Both the position numbers and the translations under genes were made by a program. From Bolinopsis microptera (lineage: Eukaryota > Ctenophora > Tentaculata > Lobata > Bolinopsidae), in NCBI RefSeq assembly GCF_026151205.1, contig NC_087075.1, positions 14,893,628 to 14,957,627 on the forward strand: a stretch of DNA of 64,000 bases. The letters are read 5' to 3'. Positions 1 to 10,670 of this stretch are shown piece after piece. A model generated the notes under the pieces. That model was not told where the DNA came from. It did no database searches and saw only the letters and a list, made by a program, of their open reading frames with translations. Every line of letters begins with the position of its first letter. Position 1 is the first letter of the stretch.

Positions 1-3000
1 TTGACTGCTTTTATCAGAGCAATGTGAATATGCTTTTCGATGTTAAATTGGAAGTGTGGCACAAAATAAGCTTTGATTAGGACTAGTTAAGATAAAATAT
101 TTTGATAACAAATTAAGTGCAATGTTAAATGCATACCGAATGAAAAATGAAATGACGAAACTAGATGTAGAAAGTAATTTATATCAATAGTTGAATTCTT
201 GTGTTGAGCCCTATCTAAATTATTATCATAATATGCTAGGTACTGATATCAGCGAGGAATTTTAACATGTATCGAGAACACAACGCTGAGGTGACGGAGA
301 AGCAAAGTGAAGCGGTTTAGTTTTTTCCTCTGTTGTAGATTGAAGAAGAGAAATGTACTTACAGAACGGTGGGCCGTGAGAGTTCACACAACTGTTCTAT
401 ACTCAAACTCAGAGATTCGATACAACTTAATAATAACAATTTCCTAACAGCCTTCATTTGAACTCAATTTTAATTGTAAGCACCTATAACATAGTAAGCT
501 CTATCTTTTAAGCTGCCTGTAAAGTTCCACTTAATTTCAGAGAACTAGACCTCTGTGACTTTGTATCAGTGGACAGTTTCTTATCCAGCTCGGTTGTTGA
601 ATGAGTACTGTTGACAAGACACGCAAACTCAAGCTCTCACCACCAAACCGGATATAGTGAACGGTGTTCTGTCAATTCTACAGGATATCAACAAGAATAT
701 GGTAGGTGATTTTCATTCGATTTAAAGACTAGTGACCACCATTACCTCTCATACAGAATATCTTTTTAGTATGAAATGTTTCAATGTGCTTTATTACCGA
801 ACTTATTTCCGTAGGTTTTCATCATAAAAAATACTTTAAATGATTGTGCCACTATTTTTAAACAAAAATACAGTTTTAAGGATTATCTGATAGTTTGATG
901 TTGTAACATTAAAAACAGGTGCCACAAGGAGTCATCCAGAGTGTTGAAAGAGTACGGTACATGGTGAAAGCGTGGGAGTCAAGGAGTAAACGCCTCCTCA
1001 TCAAGAGTGCAGTGCCTCCTGAAGAAGTGTGATATTGTCCGGGTGGTGGTCATACGGTTAACGAGGCAACCTTATTTTTAGGTGAGGTGGGTTATAAATT
1101 GTGCAGCCACGGGATTTTTAATGGTTTTTATTCTCTCATCCAGAGTTTTTGAGATTGAATAATACAATAATAAGTTTGCTCATAGCATAATCTCTGAAAA
1201 TCTTCTGTGCAATTCTAAGAAGAATTACGTGAGTTATTAAAGGTCGCGTATGGCAGTTACTTCTGGGCCACTCTGTATAATTGGGTAGCTCTGCAGTGTA
1301 GTCAGGGTCATACATTATAATTAAAAATATATTTAATTTAGCAGGGAGATAAATTATTAATCATCTCTTATTAACTGTCTAATTAACACAGTCTAATTAA
1401 AACACAGGACTGTACGCCGGTAGGGATGAAACACTTTCGGGAAACAGTAACCACGTACTCTTATTCCTCTGGACGCCAGGTCCACCTGTTAATATCCACC
1501 GATTAAGAAACAGGCTGCTAACGACTGAGATACCTTCCTTGGGGTATCCTGGTAGGGTACTCTTCCACTTAGGGACTGTTTTGGCTGGGGTGATGCAACG
1601 ACAATTAAGTCAGTATTCCATAAAAACCCCAAACTGACATTGACATTAATTGACATTAATTGACATTAAATTGACATTAATTGACATTAAATGACATTAA
1701 TTGACATTAATTGACATAATTCGATAAATTATTTCAAGATATTCACGTCTATGGTAAAGTTAGATCGGTTCAAAAAAACAAATATGTCCTTAAAAATTTA
1801 TATTATTTCTTATCTGTTGATCCTTAGTGTTTCAAAGACCAACCAAAAAAATTTTTCAGCTCCAACTCCTTCCATCTTCGGTCCCCACCCCCACCGCACC
1901 ATAGTTTATTGGTTTCTTATACAGGTAAAATATCTAGGAATCGGCTTTTTTTAGTAGAAGGAGTAAAGGTTAGCTGTTTTAAAATTCGTTATTACAAAAA
2001 TAAATGTCATGAAGGCATTTCGTTTACATGTGGGTTTAGTTCTGATGATGTTGAGAACCACGCCCCTTGGGATGGCCCAAGCCCATTTAAGAAAATTAAA
2101 TTTCGAAACCGTATTATTTTAGTTTTTATGTTTAATGATCTGAATTTTTTCACATTTCACATTTCAATGTGATAGGATGAATAAAATTGATGATATAAAC
2201 GTCTAAAGTTGCTAAAAATAGGAGAACTACATAATCTCTGTGCGATAAATAACAGTCAATTTAATGTCAGTAGTCCAAAATTTTGTCAAAACTGACATAA
2301 TTGACATTAATGGACATAGTTGACATTAATTGACATTAGATTGTACATTAATTGACGTGGCTTCCCCCTTTTGCTAGATAGGAACCGACCGGTCTAAGGT
2401 TCTTTGGCTGCCGGACCAGAAAAGACCGGATATTCCCGGTTTGTCCGCATTTTTCCGGCCGAACCGGGTAATAAGAAGAAGAATTAAGCTCACGGAAATT
2501 GAGAATTAATCCTTGATTGATGGGTTTTATCAATTATAATATTAAAAGCCATGTGGACACAATGGAGAAAAGTGCTTACAGTCCGACTAACATGTTCACG
2601 CCTCTTATTTCAAAATTTCAACCAAACTCTGCTCTGTGAGCAGCAGTCACTTGATGATATTTTGTGGCGAGCAGTGCATAGGTCACTGATTGATCTGCTG
2701 TATGAGCAGAGCTAGAAACGAGTTGGAATAAATCAAAACATTGCAAGAATTCACTGCGCCTGCTATCACAAATGTAACAAATTGCTCAGTAGTAAAAGCC
2801 CAAGATCCAGCAGCCAGTGCAGCTCTATAAGTTCGTGGCGTCAATATAACGCGAGGATAATGGTCCAAAAAGATTTAATGGCATGATGGCCTTTGTTTAT
2901 CCTTGACATGTAAGGGGATTATCAACGGTTTGTTTACACAATAAAGCAGGGACCCTCTGGGGCTCTGCTTTGAAAGCTCATAAGTAAAGCATAAATGGTA

Positions 3001-3972
3001 GCTGTTTTGACTCTAACGCCACGTCAAAATCTCCGATCATCAACGGTCTTGAACATTCGCTGACAGATTACAGGCGACCGTGAGGCGTGGGAATTTACCG
3101 GTCACGAGAGCAATGGACTGGATGCCCCTTAGTAAGAATTTTGACAGAAATTTATACGATTTTAGGAACACGTCAAAAAAGAAATGGTCCTGTTGAATAG
3201 CCGGCAATTTTGAACCGGACCGAAAACCGGAACCGGAACGGAATTAAAGCCGAATATCCGGCTGAACCGGATTCTAGCCGATATCCGGTCAGTTCCCTCC
3301 GATGGCTAGAAGGAGCTTTAATTCTACTAGTCCATGGAGATATTTCTTCTTCTTCTGGCTATTAAATAAAATTATACTTTTTTACTTAAAAACTTACTAT
3401 GTGTTATTTATCGCGATGTTTCTTTATTCACTACTAAATAAATCCCCGTTTGGAGACCCTGAATATCCTAACGAAAGGGCTCCGGTACACCTAATACATC
3501 TGAAGGACAATTGTACAACATTAAGAGTGTACTGGAGGTGGAGTACCCTCTAAACGCAAGTTAGCCGCCAGAGTCCTCCTCATTAACCCGAAACAAGGTG
3601 ATTTTTGTACCCTTTCCATGATGATGCGATAGGTTCAATTTTAGTAGATAAATTAAGGATTTACTGTGTGATAAGGTACACAATTCTCTACGGTAGCTAC
3701 TCACTAGAATATTGGTTAGAAGTTGTAAACATAATGTAACAGTGTAAATCATTGTAAATGTAATCAGTGTTACATGTCACGCAGTGTAAATCAATGCAAA
3801 TGTAACAGTGTTAATGTAACAGTGTTACAACTCTCCGACCGTGCTGTTGAGTACATTGAACTGCCATTAACCATGAGACACCCTGCTACCAACTAAAGAG
3901 GGGTGGATGTGGTGGAGGTTGTGGAAGGTGGTCATGGATACTATACGTGGGGTGTATGGTCTCCTTGAGACG
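1..3972 (+). pseudogene. RRP5/PDCD11-like partial gene copy, unit A (5' cut by window edge)
   Basis: This is the first, partial unit. Visible exons are: end of E2 1-21, E3 240-314, E4 541-701, E5 919-1081, E6 1144-1228, E7 about 1408-1551, E8 3477-3597, E9 3838-3972. E1 and most of E2 lie left of the window. The usual donor after E2 reads gagcaatg instead of gaggtaatg, and E9 ends gacgtcag rather than gacggtcag. Both are one- or two-base changes of the kind that break every copy here. The reading is taken from comparison with the other units, since no exon except E4 is open over its full length in this copy. See the unit-B exon entries for the protein content. Confidence 0.7.
2379..3302. mobile_element. 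hAT-type miniature element, unit A
   Basis: Terminal inverted repeats are taggaaccgaccgg on the left and ccg(g)tcagttcc(c)t on the right. Both are followed by CCGG-rich subterminal repeats (ccggaaccggaacc types). The flanking 8-bp duplication is worn here (tgctagat / tggctaga). It lies in the E7-E8 intron. Confidence 0.75.
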
Positions 3973-5420
3973 TCAGTAGTCTGTACTTCAGTCAGTAGTC
4001 TGTAGTTTAGTCAGTAGCATGTAGTTCAGTCAGAAGTCTGTAGTTCCGTCAGTAGTCTGTAGTTCAGTCAGTAGCTTAGTTTCAGTCCGTAGTCTGTAGT
4101 TCAGTCATAGTCTGGTACTTCAGTCAGTAGTCTGTACTTCAAGTCAGTAGTTCTGGTAGTTCCAGTCATAGTCTGTATGTTCAGTCAGTATCCCCTGTAC
4201 TTCAGTCAGTATCTGTACTTCAGTCATAGTCCCCCCCCCCCCCTGTAGTTCAGTCAGTATCTGTAGTTCAGTCAGTAGTCTGTACTTCAGTTCAGTAGTC
4301 TGTACTTCAGTCAAGTAGTCTGTACAGCAGTCAGTAGTCTGAGGTTCATTCAGTAGTCGGTAGTTCGTCAGTAAGTCTGTACTCCATCAGTTGTCTGTAC
4401 ATCAGTCCAGTAGTCTGTAGTTCAGTCTGTAGTCTGAGTCAGTCAGTAGTCTGTTCTTCAGTCAGGTAGTCTGTACTTCAGTCAGTATCTGTATTCAGTC
4501 AGTAGTCTGTAGTTCAGTCAGTAGTCTCTGAGTTTAGTCAGTAGTCCTGTAGTTCAGTCAGTGTCTGTACTTCAAGTCATAGTCTGTACTTTCAGTCAGT
4601 AGTCTGTAGCTTCGAGTCAGTATCTGTACTTCAGGTCAGTAGTCGGAGTTCAGTCAGTAGTCTGTAATGTCATCAGTAGTCCTGTACTTCAGTCAGTAGT
4701 CGTACCTCAGTCAGTAGTCTGTAGTTCCAGAGTCAGTAGTCTGTACTTCAGTCCAGTAGTCTGTAGTTTGTCAGTACATGTCGTTCAGTCATAGTCTGTA
4801 GTTCAGTCAGTACTGTAGTTTCAGTCAGTAGTCTGTAGTTCATCAGTAGTTTGTAGTTCAGTCCCGTAGTCTGTACTTCAGTCAGAGTCTGTCTTCAGTC
4901 AGTATCTGTACTTCAGTCAGTAGCGCTGTCACTTCAGTCAGTAGTCTGATACGTCAGTCAGTAGCCTGTAAGTTCAGCTCCAGTAGTCTGGTACTTCAGT
5001 CAGTAGTTCCCGTAGTTTAGTCAGTAGCATGTAGTTCAGGCAGTAGTCTGTAGGTTCAGTCAGTAGTCTGTAGTTCAGTCAGTAGTCTGTAGTTCAGTCA
5101 GTATCTGTATTCAGTACAGTAGTCTGTACTTTTCAGTCAGTAGTCTGTACTCATCAGTAGTCTGTACTTCAGTCAGTAGTCTTGAGTTCAGTCAGTAGTC
5201 TGTAGTTCAGTCAGATAGTCTGTACTTCAGTCAGTATCTTACTTCAGTTCAGTAGTCTGTAGTTCAGTCAGTAGTCTAGTATCTTCGGTCCAGTAGTCTG
5301 TACTTCAGTCAGAGTCCTGTAGTTCAGTCAGTTAGTCAGAGTTCAGTCAGTAGTCCTGTAGTTAAGTCAGTAGTCTGGTAGTGTTTCAGGCAGTAGTCTG
5401 TACTTCAGTCTAGTCAGTCT
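3973..5420 (+). repeat. 19-bp minisatellite, unit A
   Basis: About 75 imperfect copies of CAGTCAGTAGTCTGTACTT, with TT/GTT variation at the end. A marker variant, gtagcatgtagtt, appears near 4015 and again near 5025. A run of 13 C at 4231-4243 interrupts it. It follows E9 directly. Confidence 0.95.
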
Positions 5421-6214
5421 TTGATATATCACTTTATTACTTAATGCCGTGTATGAACTCGATACCTCATGCATGGTCAATATGAATGATAATGAACAAA
5501 AATGATATGTTTATCTCGTATAAATGATAGTGAATACGAAAGTTTTAGTTATTGATTGATTGCACGACCCCGAGGCAGTACTCTGCATTCACCCTTAAAA
5601 TGTTAATTACAAAATCAATTAAAGATATACACACATACATAAATATAGATAACACTATTAGGGAAATGAAAATAGTTCTTATCTCTACAATTACTTTAGA
5701 ACAGTAATACAGAGTCAGAAAGAATCTCACCGATATCTTATTCAGGAAAATGGCAGTGAAAATTGTTGGATGGCTGTGTAGCATTAGTAAAATACCTCGA
5801 AGATAGTCATATTCTTCTGCGATAAGAGATTGTGTTTCGTTGCTGTACTTGTCCCGCAACTTTTAATCACCCTGTTTATCACACTCCTAAACCTGGGCAA
5901 CGATAGCGACTGTGGATGTGGGTATTCGATTACCAAATATGTCACGTGAACATCTAAACAGTTTGTAATTAGTTTATGCACGAATATACAACACCGAAAT
6001 CACTCCTGAGTATGCCTCAGATAGACTCTTTTGTAATTTTTGGCCTCGTCGATATCTGCTGTTGATTTTCATTCAGCATCGGTGTATTTTTCTTCACAAA
6101 TTTACACATAGTAGAACCAATTTGTCCGCGCCCAAATTTACCCTGAAAGCTGGCCGTGGTTTCGAGTGTGGATATTGATTAAATAACTGAATTCTTTAAA
6201 AATTGTATTTTCAG
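5421..6214. other. Lead-in between minisatellite and E1; possible LINE tail
   Basis: This is the non-exonic start of a unit; equivalents begin at 12621, 19758, 26936, 34099 and 41270. Read on the minus strand, it shows a frame fragment around GSVIKGVIKVAGSTATKH and then, further along, gagtactgcctcggg ending in CAATCAATCAA-like repeats near 5545-5570. That resembles the 3' tail of a non-LTR element. The match is from pattern only; no reverse transcriptase motif is present. No initiator exon for the RRP5-like gene was found here, although one would be expected upstream of E1. Confidence 0.3.
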
Positions 6215-6317
6215 AAAGAAAAAGTAGAGCATATATCTCGGAAAATTCCATAGCCAAAAAGTCTAAAGATGATTCTATTCTGATCCTGGGAAAACCATTG
6301 AAGATCTTACATACAAG
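6215..6317 (+). CDS. RRP5-like exon E1 (charged linker before S1 domain 1)
   Basis: The acceptor is ttttcag|AAAG; the donor is AAG|gaaac here and AAG|gtaaac in other units. The consensus of units encodes about 35 residues beginning KEKVEHIFSEK, then a Lys/Ser/Asp-rich stretch, then DLGKPLEDLTYK. In RRP5 proteins a charged linker leads into a short leucine-containing segment directly before the first S1 domain, which is the position here. The phase at both ends is 0. Equivalent exons in other units: 13427-13529, 20556-20662, 27732-27835, 34898-35003 and 42069-42175. No upstream exon carrying an initiator methionine was identified. Confidence 0.65.
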
Positions 6318-6359
6318 GAAACGATAAACACATTATTTGTTAGATTAGTAATATATTAC

Positions 6360-6992
6360 TAGTGTAAACCCGGCCTACGGCCGGAATTTCACTTTCCGCA
6401 GTTAAAAAGGGTAGGAGTAATTACCCCGCTGAGTCAAAACCCCGGATAGGCGGCAAGTCAATTCGGAGTGCCCTCACGTATCCCAATATATTGCTTAAAA
6501 GATGAGTAATTCTTAATGAATAATCAATAGAATTAACCCTTAACCACACCATGCACCACACCAGCCTATCATATTTGTGACATGCATTACATTGTCGTAT
6601 GAAAGTATGAACTCTCTCTACAGAGTCCAAACAGACCGTTGAGCACGTCCCTCCCCTAATAAGTTTTTATAGTTGATATGACCCATGTAATATAAACCCA
6701 TGTAATATATACGCTACATATGCAGAGAGAGAGCTAGCCCCGTAAACTCTTGCCGTTCTTCTCAAGCCATTTTATTTAAAATATTTGGTGGTACAAAACA
6801 TCAATTTAAACCAAACCACTTACCACCGGCCGATTTTTATAAAATTGGCTTATTGGCTCGTCAGAGTTTTGTCGGCACTAAACCGGAAAAACCCGGGGGG
6901 AGTCCCGTAACTATTACCGTTTTTTTTGTATAACCGTTCGGTTCGAATTACACACAGACACACACACAGACACACACACAGACACACACACC
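6360..6992 (+). mobile_element. Possible retroposon in the E1-E2 intron: palindromic head, ACACACAGAC tail
   Basis: The segment starts near an inverted repeat CCCGGCCTACGGCCGG(G) (6369-6384) and ends in a microsatellite of ACACACAGAC units (6950-6992), a layout common to SINE-like or LINE-derived retroposons. The same head and tail recur at 13579 and 14130-14172, 20714 and 21285-21330, 27887 and 28438-28482, 35051 and 35611-35655, and 42222 and 42791-42834. No target duplication or RNA polymerase III box was identified, so the class is uncertain. Confidence 0.35.
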
Positions 6993-7113
6993 TTCTGGTG
7001 TTATTAAGTTGATAATACACTTGCTATGAACCTGACCTTTGATCGTCTCATTGGCACAAATCCAAAATATCACTCTCTAGACATCATATTAATTGTGGAT
7101 ATTCTGTTTTTAG

Positions 7114-7212
7114 AAACTTCCCCTGGTAGCTGCATGCTCGTGTTTGTTTCTGAAGTTGTTGAGGTTGATGTGGTAGTGAACCTGCCCAACGGATTGACTG
7201 GCTTTATCAGAG
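7114..7212 (+). CDS. RRP5-like exon E2 (S1 domain 1, first part)
   Basis: The acceptor is tttttag|AAACT and the donor AGAG|gtaatg. The consensus encodes KLSPGMLMLVFVSEVGEVDV followed by IVNLPNGLTGFIRG. The G-M-x-L-x-x-V-x-E-V ... LPNGLTGF pattern is the hallmark of S1 repeat 1 of RRP5. In this copy the frame is open from SEV through GFIRG, with VVEVDVVVNLPNGLTGF visible directly. It joins E3 in phase 1. Equivalents: 14297-14394, 21455-21551, 28598-28693, 35781-35875, 42957-43053, and the end only at 1-21. This is the strongest single piece of evidence for the family call. Confidence 0.8.
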
Positions 7213-7428
7213 GTAATGTAATATGCATTCTAATGTAAATTGTATTGTGGCACCGAAATAAGCTTGGAATTAGATCTAGCTAAGATAAAATATTTTGTTA
7301 ACAAATAAGTGCAATGTTAAATGCATAACGAATGAAAAATGAAATGAAAAAGAAACTAGATGTAGAAGTAATTTATTACAATATTGAATTCTTGTGTTGA
7401 GCCATACTAAAATTATCATATATGCTAG

Positions 7429-7505
7429 GTACTGATATCAGCGAGGAATTTTAACATGTTATCGAGACAACGCTGAAAGGTGACGAGAAGCCAGAAGGTG
7501 TAGAG
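7429..7505 (+). CDS. RRP5-like exon E3 (end of S1 domain 1, acidic loop)
   Basis: The acceptor is gctag|GTACTG and the donor GAG|gttag. The consensus continues S1 domain 1 as GTDISEEFNSVIENN, then an acidic AEGDEEAEGEE run. In RRP5 the LPNGL..GF strand is followed by a T-[ED]-I-S helix and then a poorly conserved acidic linker, as seen here. The reading frame requires the acceptor at gctag rather than at the nearer gatatcag. Equivalents: 240-314, 14610-14682, 21778-21860, 28914-28991, 36100-36174 and 43271-43348. Confidence 0.7.
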
Positions 7506-7729
7506 GTTAGTTTCCTCTGTTTGAGAAGTTGAAGAAGAGAAATGTAAACGTACAGAACGTGGGCGTGAGGAGTTCACCACACTGTTCTATACTCAAACAC
7601 AGAGATCGATACTAAATTAATCATAACAATTTCCTAAACACCTTCTTTTGAACATCAATTTATAATGTAAGCCGACCTTTAACTTAGTATCTCTATTCTT
7701 TAAGCCCTGTAAGTTCCACTTAATTTCAG

Positions 7730-7885
7730 GAACGAGACCGCTGTGACGTTGTAATCAGTGGTACAGTTCTATCCTGCTCGGTGTTCGATTGTAGTTACTG
7801 TTGACAAGACACGCAAACTCAACCTCACCACCAAACCGGAGATAGTGAACGTTCTGTCAAGCAACAGGATAGACAACAGAATATG
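7730..7885 (+). CDS. RRP5-like exon E4 (S1 domain 1 to 2 connector)
   Basis: The acceptor is atttcag|GAAC and the donor is AATATG|gtagg(t), in phase 0 at both ends. The consensus encodes ELDLCDVVSVGQFLILLVVD, then VVTVDKTRKLNLTTKPEIVN, then VSVKQQDINKNM. This has the layout of the RRP5 segment between S1 repeats 1 and 2: a V-G-Q-[FL] strand, a K-x-x-[KR]-L-x-L-[ST] strand, and a helix leading to the next domain's G-M. Equivalents: 541-701, 14910-15071, 22087-22247, 29214-29382, 36403-36557 and 43568-43716. Confidence 0.7.
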
Positions 7886-8116
7886 GTAGTGATTTCATTC
7901 GATTTAAAGACCTAGTGACCACACCTTACCTTCTTCATAAGAATATCTTTTTTTATGTATGAAATGTTTTTCAATGTTGCTTTATTAGCCTGGAAACCGT
8001 ATTTTCCCGGTAGGTTTTCATCTTAAAAATACATTACATGATTGTGCCACTATTTTAAAAACAAAAATACAGTTTTAGGATTAACTGATAGTTGAAGTTG
8101 TAAACATTAAAAACAG

Positions 8117-8275
8117 GTGGCTACAAGGAAGTCCTCCAGGTGTTGAAGATTACGGGTACATGTGAATCGTGAGCAAGGAGTAACAGCCTTCTCAACAAAG
8201 TGCAAGTGCCTCCTGCAGAAGGTGATATTGTCCGGGTGGTGGTCAGTAACGTAACGATGGGCAACCGTATTTTAG
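8117..8275 (+). CDS. RRP5-like exon E5 (S1 domain 2)
   Basis: The acceptor is aaacag|GTGCTAC and the donor TTTTAG|gtgag. The consensus encodes VLQGVIQSVEEYGYMVNVGV, then KGVTAFLNKSAVLLKKCDIV, then RVVVNTVNDGNLIL. V-x-G-x-[IV]-x-[SV]-[VL]-E-x-[YH]-G-Y-[ML]-V followed by G-V-x-[AG]-F-L is a canonical S1 five-stranded barrel and resembles RRP5 repeat 2. The exon leaves phase 1 as read, which does not fit E6 (see findings). Equivalents: 919-1081, 15301-15455, 22467-22622, 29602-29775 (contains a run of 10 A), 36779-36938 and 43938-44118 (contains a T-rich insertion). Confidence 0.75.
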
Positions 8276-8339
8276 TGAGTGTGTTATAAATTGTGCAGCC
8301 CCGGGGGATTATTAAAGTGTTTTTTATTTCTCTATCCAG

Positions 8340-8420
8340 AGTTTGAGATTGAATAATACAATAATAAGTTGACTCATATCTATAATCTCTGAAATTTTGT
8401 GCAATTCTAAGAAGAATTAC
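8340..8420 (+). CDS. RRP5-like exon E6 (S1 domain 2 to 3 connector)
   Basis: The acceptor is tctcyccag|AGTTTG and the donor AATTAC|gtgagt. In the phase-0 frame the consensus reads SLRLNNTIISLTHIYNLLKF, then LCNSKKNY. SLRL is what an RRP5 repeat 2 should show right after the NDGNLIL strand. In the frame dictated by E5 as written, translation stops after five codons, so the E5-E6 junction or the consensus carries an unresolved base. Equivalents: 1144-1228, 15520-15601, 22686-22766, 29840-29927, about 37014-37087 (acceptor damaged) and 44185-44269. Confidence 0.5.
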
Positions 8421-8600
8421 GTGAGTTTATTAAAGGGTCGCGTATGGGCAGTTACTTTCTGGCCACTCGTATAATTGGGTAGGCTCTGGCAGTGTAGTCA
8501 GGGTCATACCTTTATATTTAAAATAGTTTTAATTTTAGCAGAATAAATTATTAATCATCACTTATTAACTGTCTAGATTAACACCGTCTAATTAACACAG

Positions 8601-8742
8601 GACTGTACGCGGTTAGGGATGAAAGCACTTTCGGAGAAAACATAGACCACGGTCTCATCTCTGACGCCAGGCACCTTGTTAATATCACCGTTAAGAAACA
8701 GGCTGCTAACGGACTGAGATGTACCTTCTTGGGGGTATCCTG
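8601..8742 (+). CDS. RRP5-like exon E7 (S1 domain 3, first part)
   Basis: The donor is TATCCTG|gtagg. The second half of the consensus encodes TVTTFSSLTPGHLVNITVKK, then QAANGLRCTFLGVS, with the W of E8 completed across the intron. The L-x-P-G-x-[LV]-V ... G-L-x-x-x-F-L string is S1 repeat 3 of RRP5. The acceptor is less certain. Taking cacag|GACTG keeps one frame open only if the G run in ttcggg has four G, so the first 12 codons are tentative. Equivalents: 1408-1551, 15788-15936, 22946-23092, 30107-30258, 37270-37412 and 44448-44592. Confidence 0.6.
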
Positions 8743-8825
8743 GTAGGTACTCTTCCACTTAGGACGGTTTGCTGTGGGTGATGCAACGTCAATTAAGGTC
8801 AGTAATTCCCTTAAAAACCCAAACG

Positions 8826-9557
8826 ACATTGACATTAATTGACATTAAGTGACATTTAATTGACATAAATTGACATTAATTGGACATTAATTGACATAAT
8901 TGACATTAATTCGATAAATATTCCAAGATATTCACGTCTATGTAAGTTAGATCGGGTTCAACAAAAAACAAAATGTCCTTATATAATTATGAGTATGTTC
9001 TATCTGTTAATTCCTTAGTTCAAAGAACGACCAAAAAAATTTCAGCTTCCAACTCGTCCACCTTCGTCCCCACCGGCCACGCCGCATTATTTTTATTGGT
9101 TTCTTATACAGGTACAATATCTAGGAATCGGCCTTATTTTTAGTAATGAATGGTGAGTAATGTTACTGTTAAAATTCGTTTATTCAAAATAAATGTCCTG
9201 AAGGCATTTCGTTTAATGTGGGTTTTTTTAAGTTCTGATGATGTGAGGAACCACCCCATGGATGCCAAGCCCATTTAAAGAAAATTAAATTTCGGGGAAC
9301 CGTATAATTTTAGTTTTATTGTTTATTGATCAGAATCTTTTCACATTTCACATTTCCATATGTGATAAGTATGAATAAATTGAGATATAAACGTTCTACA
9401 ACTAGAAGGCTAAAAAAAAATGGTAGAATCTACATATCTCTGTCGAAAATATCATGTCAATGTAATGTCAGTATTCAAAATTTTGCAAAACTGACATTAT
9501 TGACCCATTAATTTGACATTAATTACATTAATTGACATAATTGACATTAATTGACGT
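8826..9557. repeat. Block bounded by (TTGACATTAA)n decamer repeats
   Basis: Two short arrays of the decamer TTGACATTAA (8826-8911 and 9490-9557) bound about 580 bp of AT-rich DNA. Both arrays are preceded by a related string (aatgtcagtattcca then aaactgacatt), so each end of the block looks like a direct repeat. The right array touches the hAT target site. Equivalent blocks start near 1637, 16015, 23176, 30343, 37499 and 44689 and end near 2356, 16728, 23905, 31046, 38210 and 45405. No ORF of note lies inside. Confidence 0.7.
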
Positions 9558-9581
9558 TGCATTCCCCCCCGTTTGCTAGAG

Positions 9582-10504
9582 TAGGAACGAACCGTCTTAA
9601 AGGTTTTTGGCTGCCGGACCAGAAAAGCCGGATATTCCGGTTGTCGTCATTTTCCGGGCCTGAACCCGTAATCAGTAAGAAGATATTAAGGCTGCCGAAA
9701 TTGAGATAATCCTTGATTGTGGGTTTTATCAATTATAATATTGAAAAGCCATGTGGAACACAATGAGAGAAAGAAAGTCTTTACAGTCCGACAACTTGTC
9801 ACGGCCTATTCAAAATTTCAACCAACTTCTGCGCTGTAGCAGCATCACTTGTTGATAGTTTGTGCGAGCATGCAGAGGTCACTCACTGATTGGATCTGCT
9901 GTATGAGCAGCGCTAGAAACGAGGTTGAATAAAAATCAAAACATTGCAAGAATTCACTGCGCCTTGCCTAGAACAATGACAAATTGCTTCGTAGTAAGCC
10001 CAAGATCCCAGCAGGCCAGTGCAGCTCTTATTAAGTTCGTGGCGTCAATATATCCGAGGATAATTCCAACGTTTTTAATGGCGATATGGCCTTTGTTTTT
10101 TATCCTTGACATGTAAGGGGAGTTAGCAAGGTTTGTTTACCACAATAAAGCGGACCCTCTGGCTCTGCTTGAAATGCTCATAAGAAAAGCATAAAATGGT
10201 ACTAGTTTTGACTCTAACCCACTCAAAAATCTCACAACAACGGGTCTTGAACATTCGCTGACAGATAACAGGCGACGTGGAGGCGTGGAATTACCGGTCA
10301 CTGGTAGGCAAGGGCGACTGGATGCCCCTTAGTAAGAATTTTGACATAATATCAACATTTTAGGAAAACTAAAAAAGAAATGTCCTGTTGAATATCCGCC
10401 AAATTTTTGGAAACCGGACCGAAACCGGAACAGAACCGGAGATTAAAGCCGAATATCCGCTGGGAAGAAAACCGGGATTCAGCCGGTAATCGGTCAGTTC
10501 CCTA
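9582..10504. mobile_element. hAT-type miniature element, unit B
   Basis: The left end TAGGAAC follows TTGCTAGAG and the right end CAGTTCCCTA precedes TGCTAGAG, giving the 8-bp target duplication TGCTAGAG typical of hAT elements. The element is 923 bp with CCGG-rich subterminal regions. No open transposase is present. The middle has minus-strand open stretches, but no hAT catalytic or dimerisation motif was recognised. Confidence 0.8.
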
Positions 10505-10670
10505 TGCTAGAGAGCTTTATTTTCTACGATGGTCCATGGAGATATTTCTCTTCTGGCTATTAAATATATTTACCTTGTTGTACTTAAAACTTACTATGTG
10601 TTTATTTTAATCGCGATGTTCTTTTTATTCACAACTAATTAATCCCCGTTGCCTGAATATCCCTAAGCAG

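Noticed and set aside
5545-5981. Minus-strand frames of 104 and 65 codons in the lead-in, and similar ones in each unit
   Set aside because: They vary in length and frame between units because of indels and have no consistent product. At most they are remnants of a retroelement tail.
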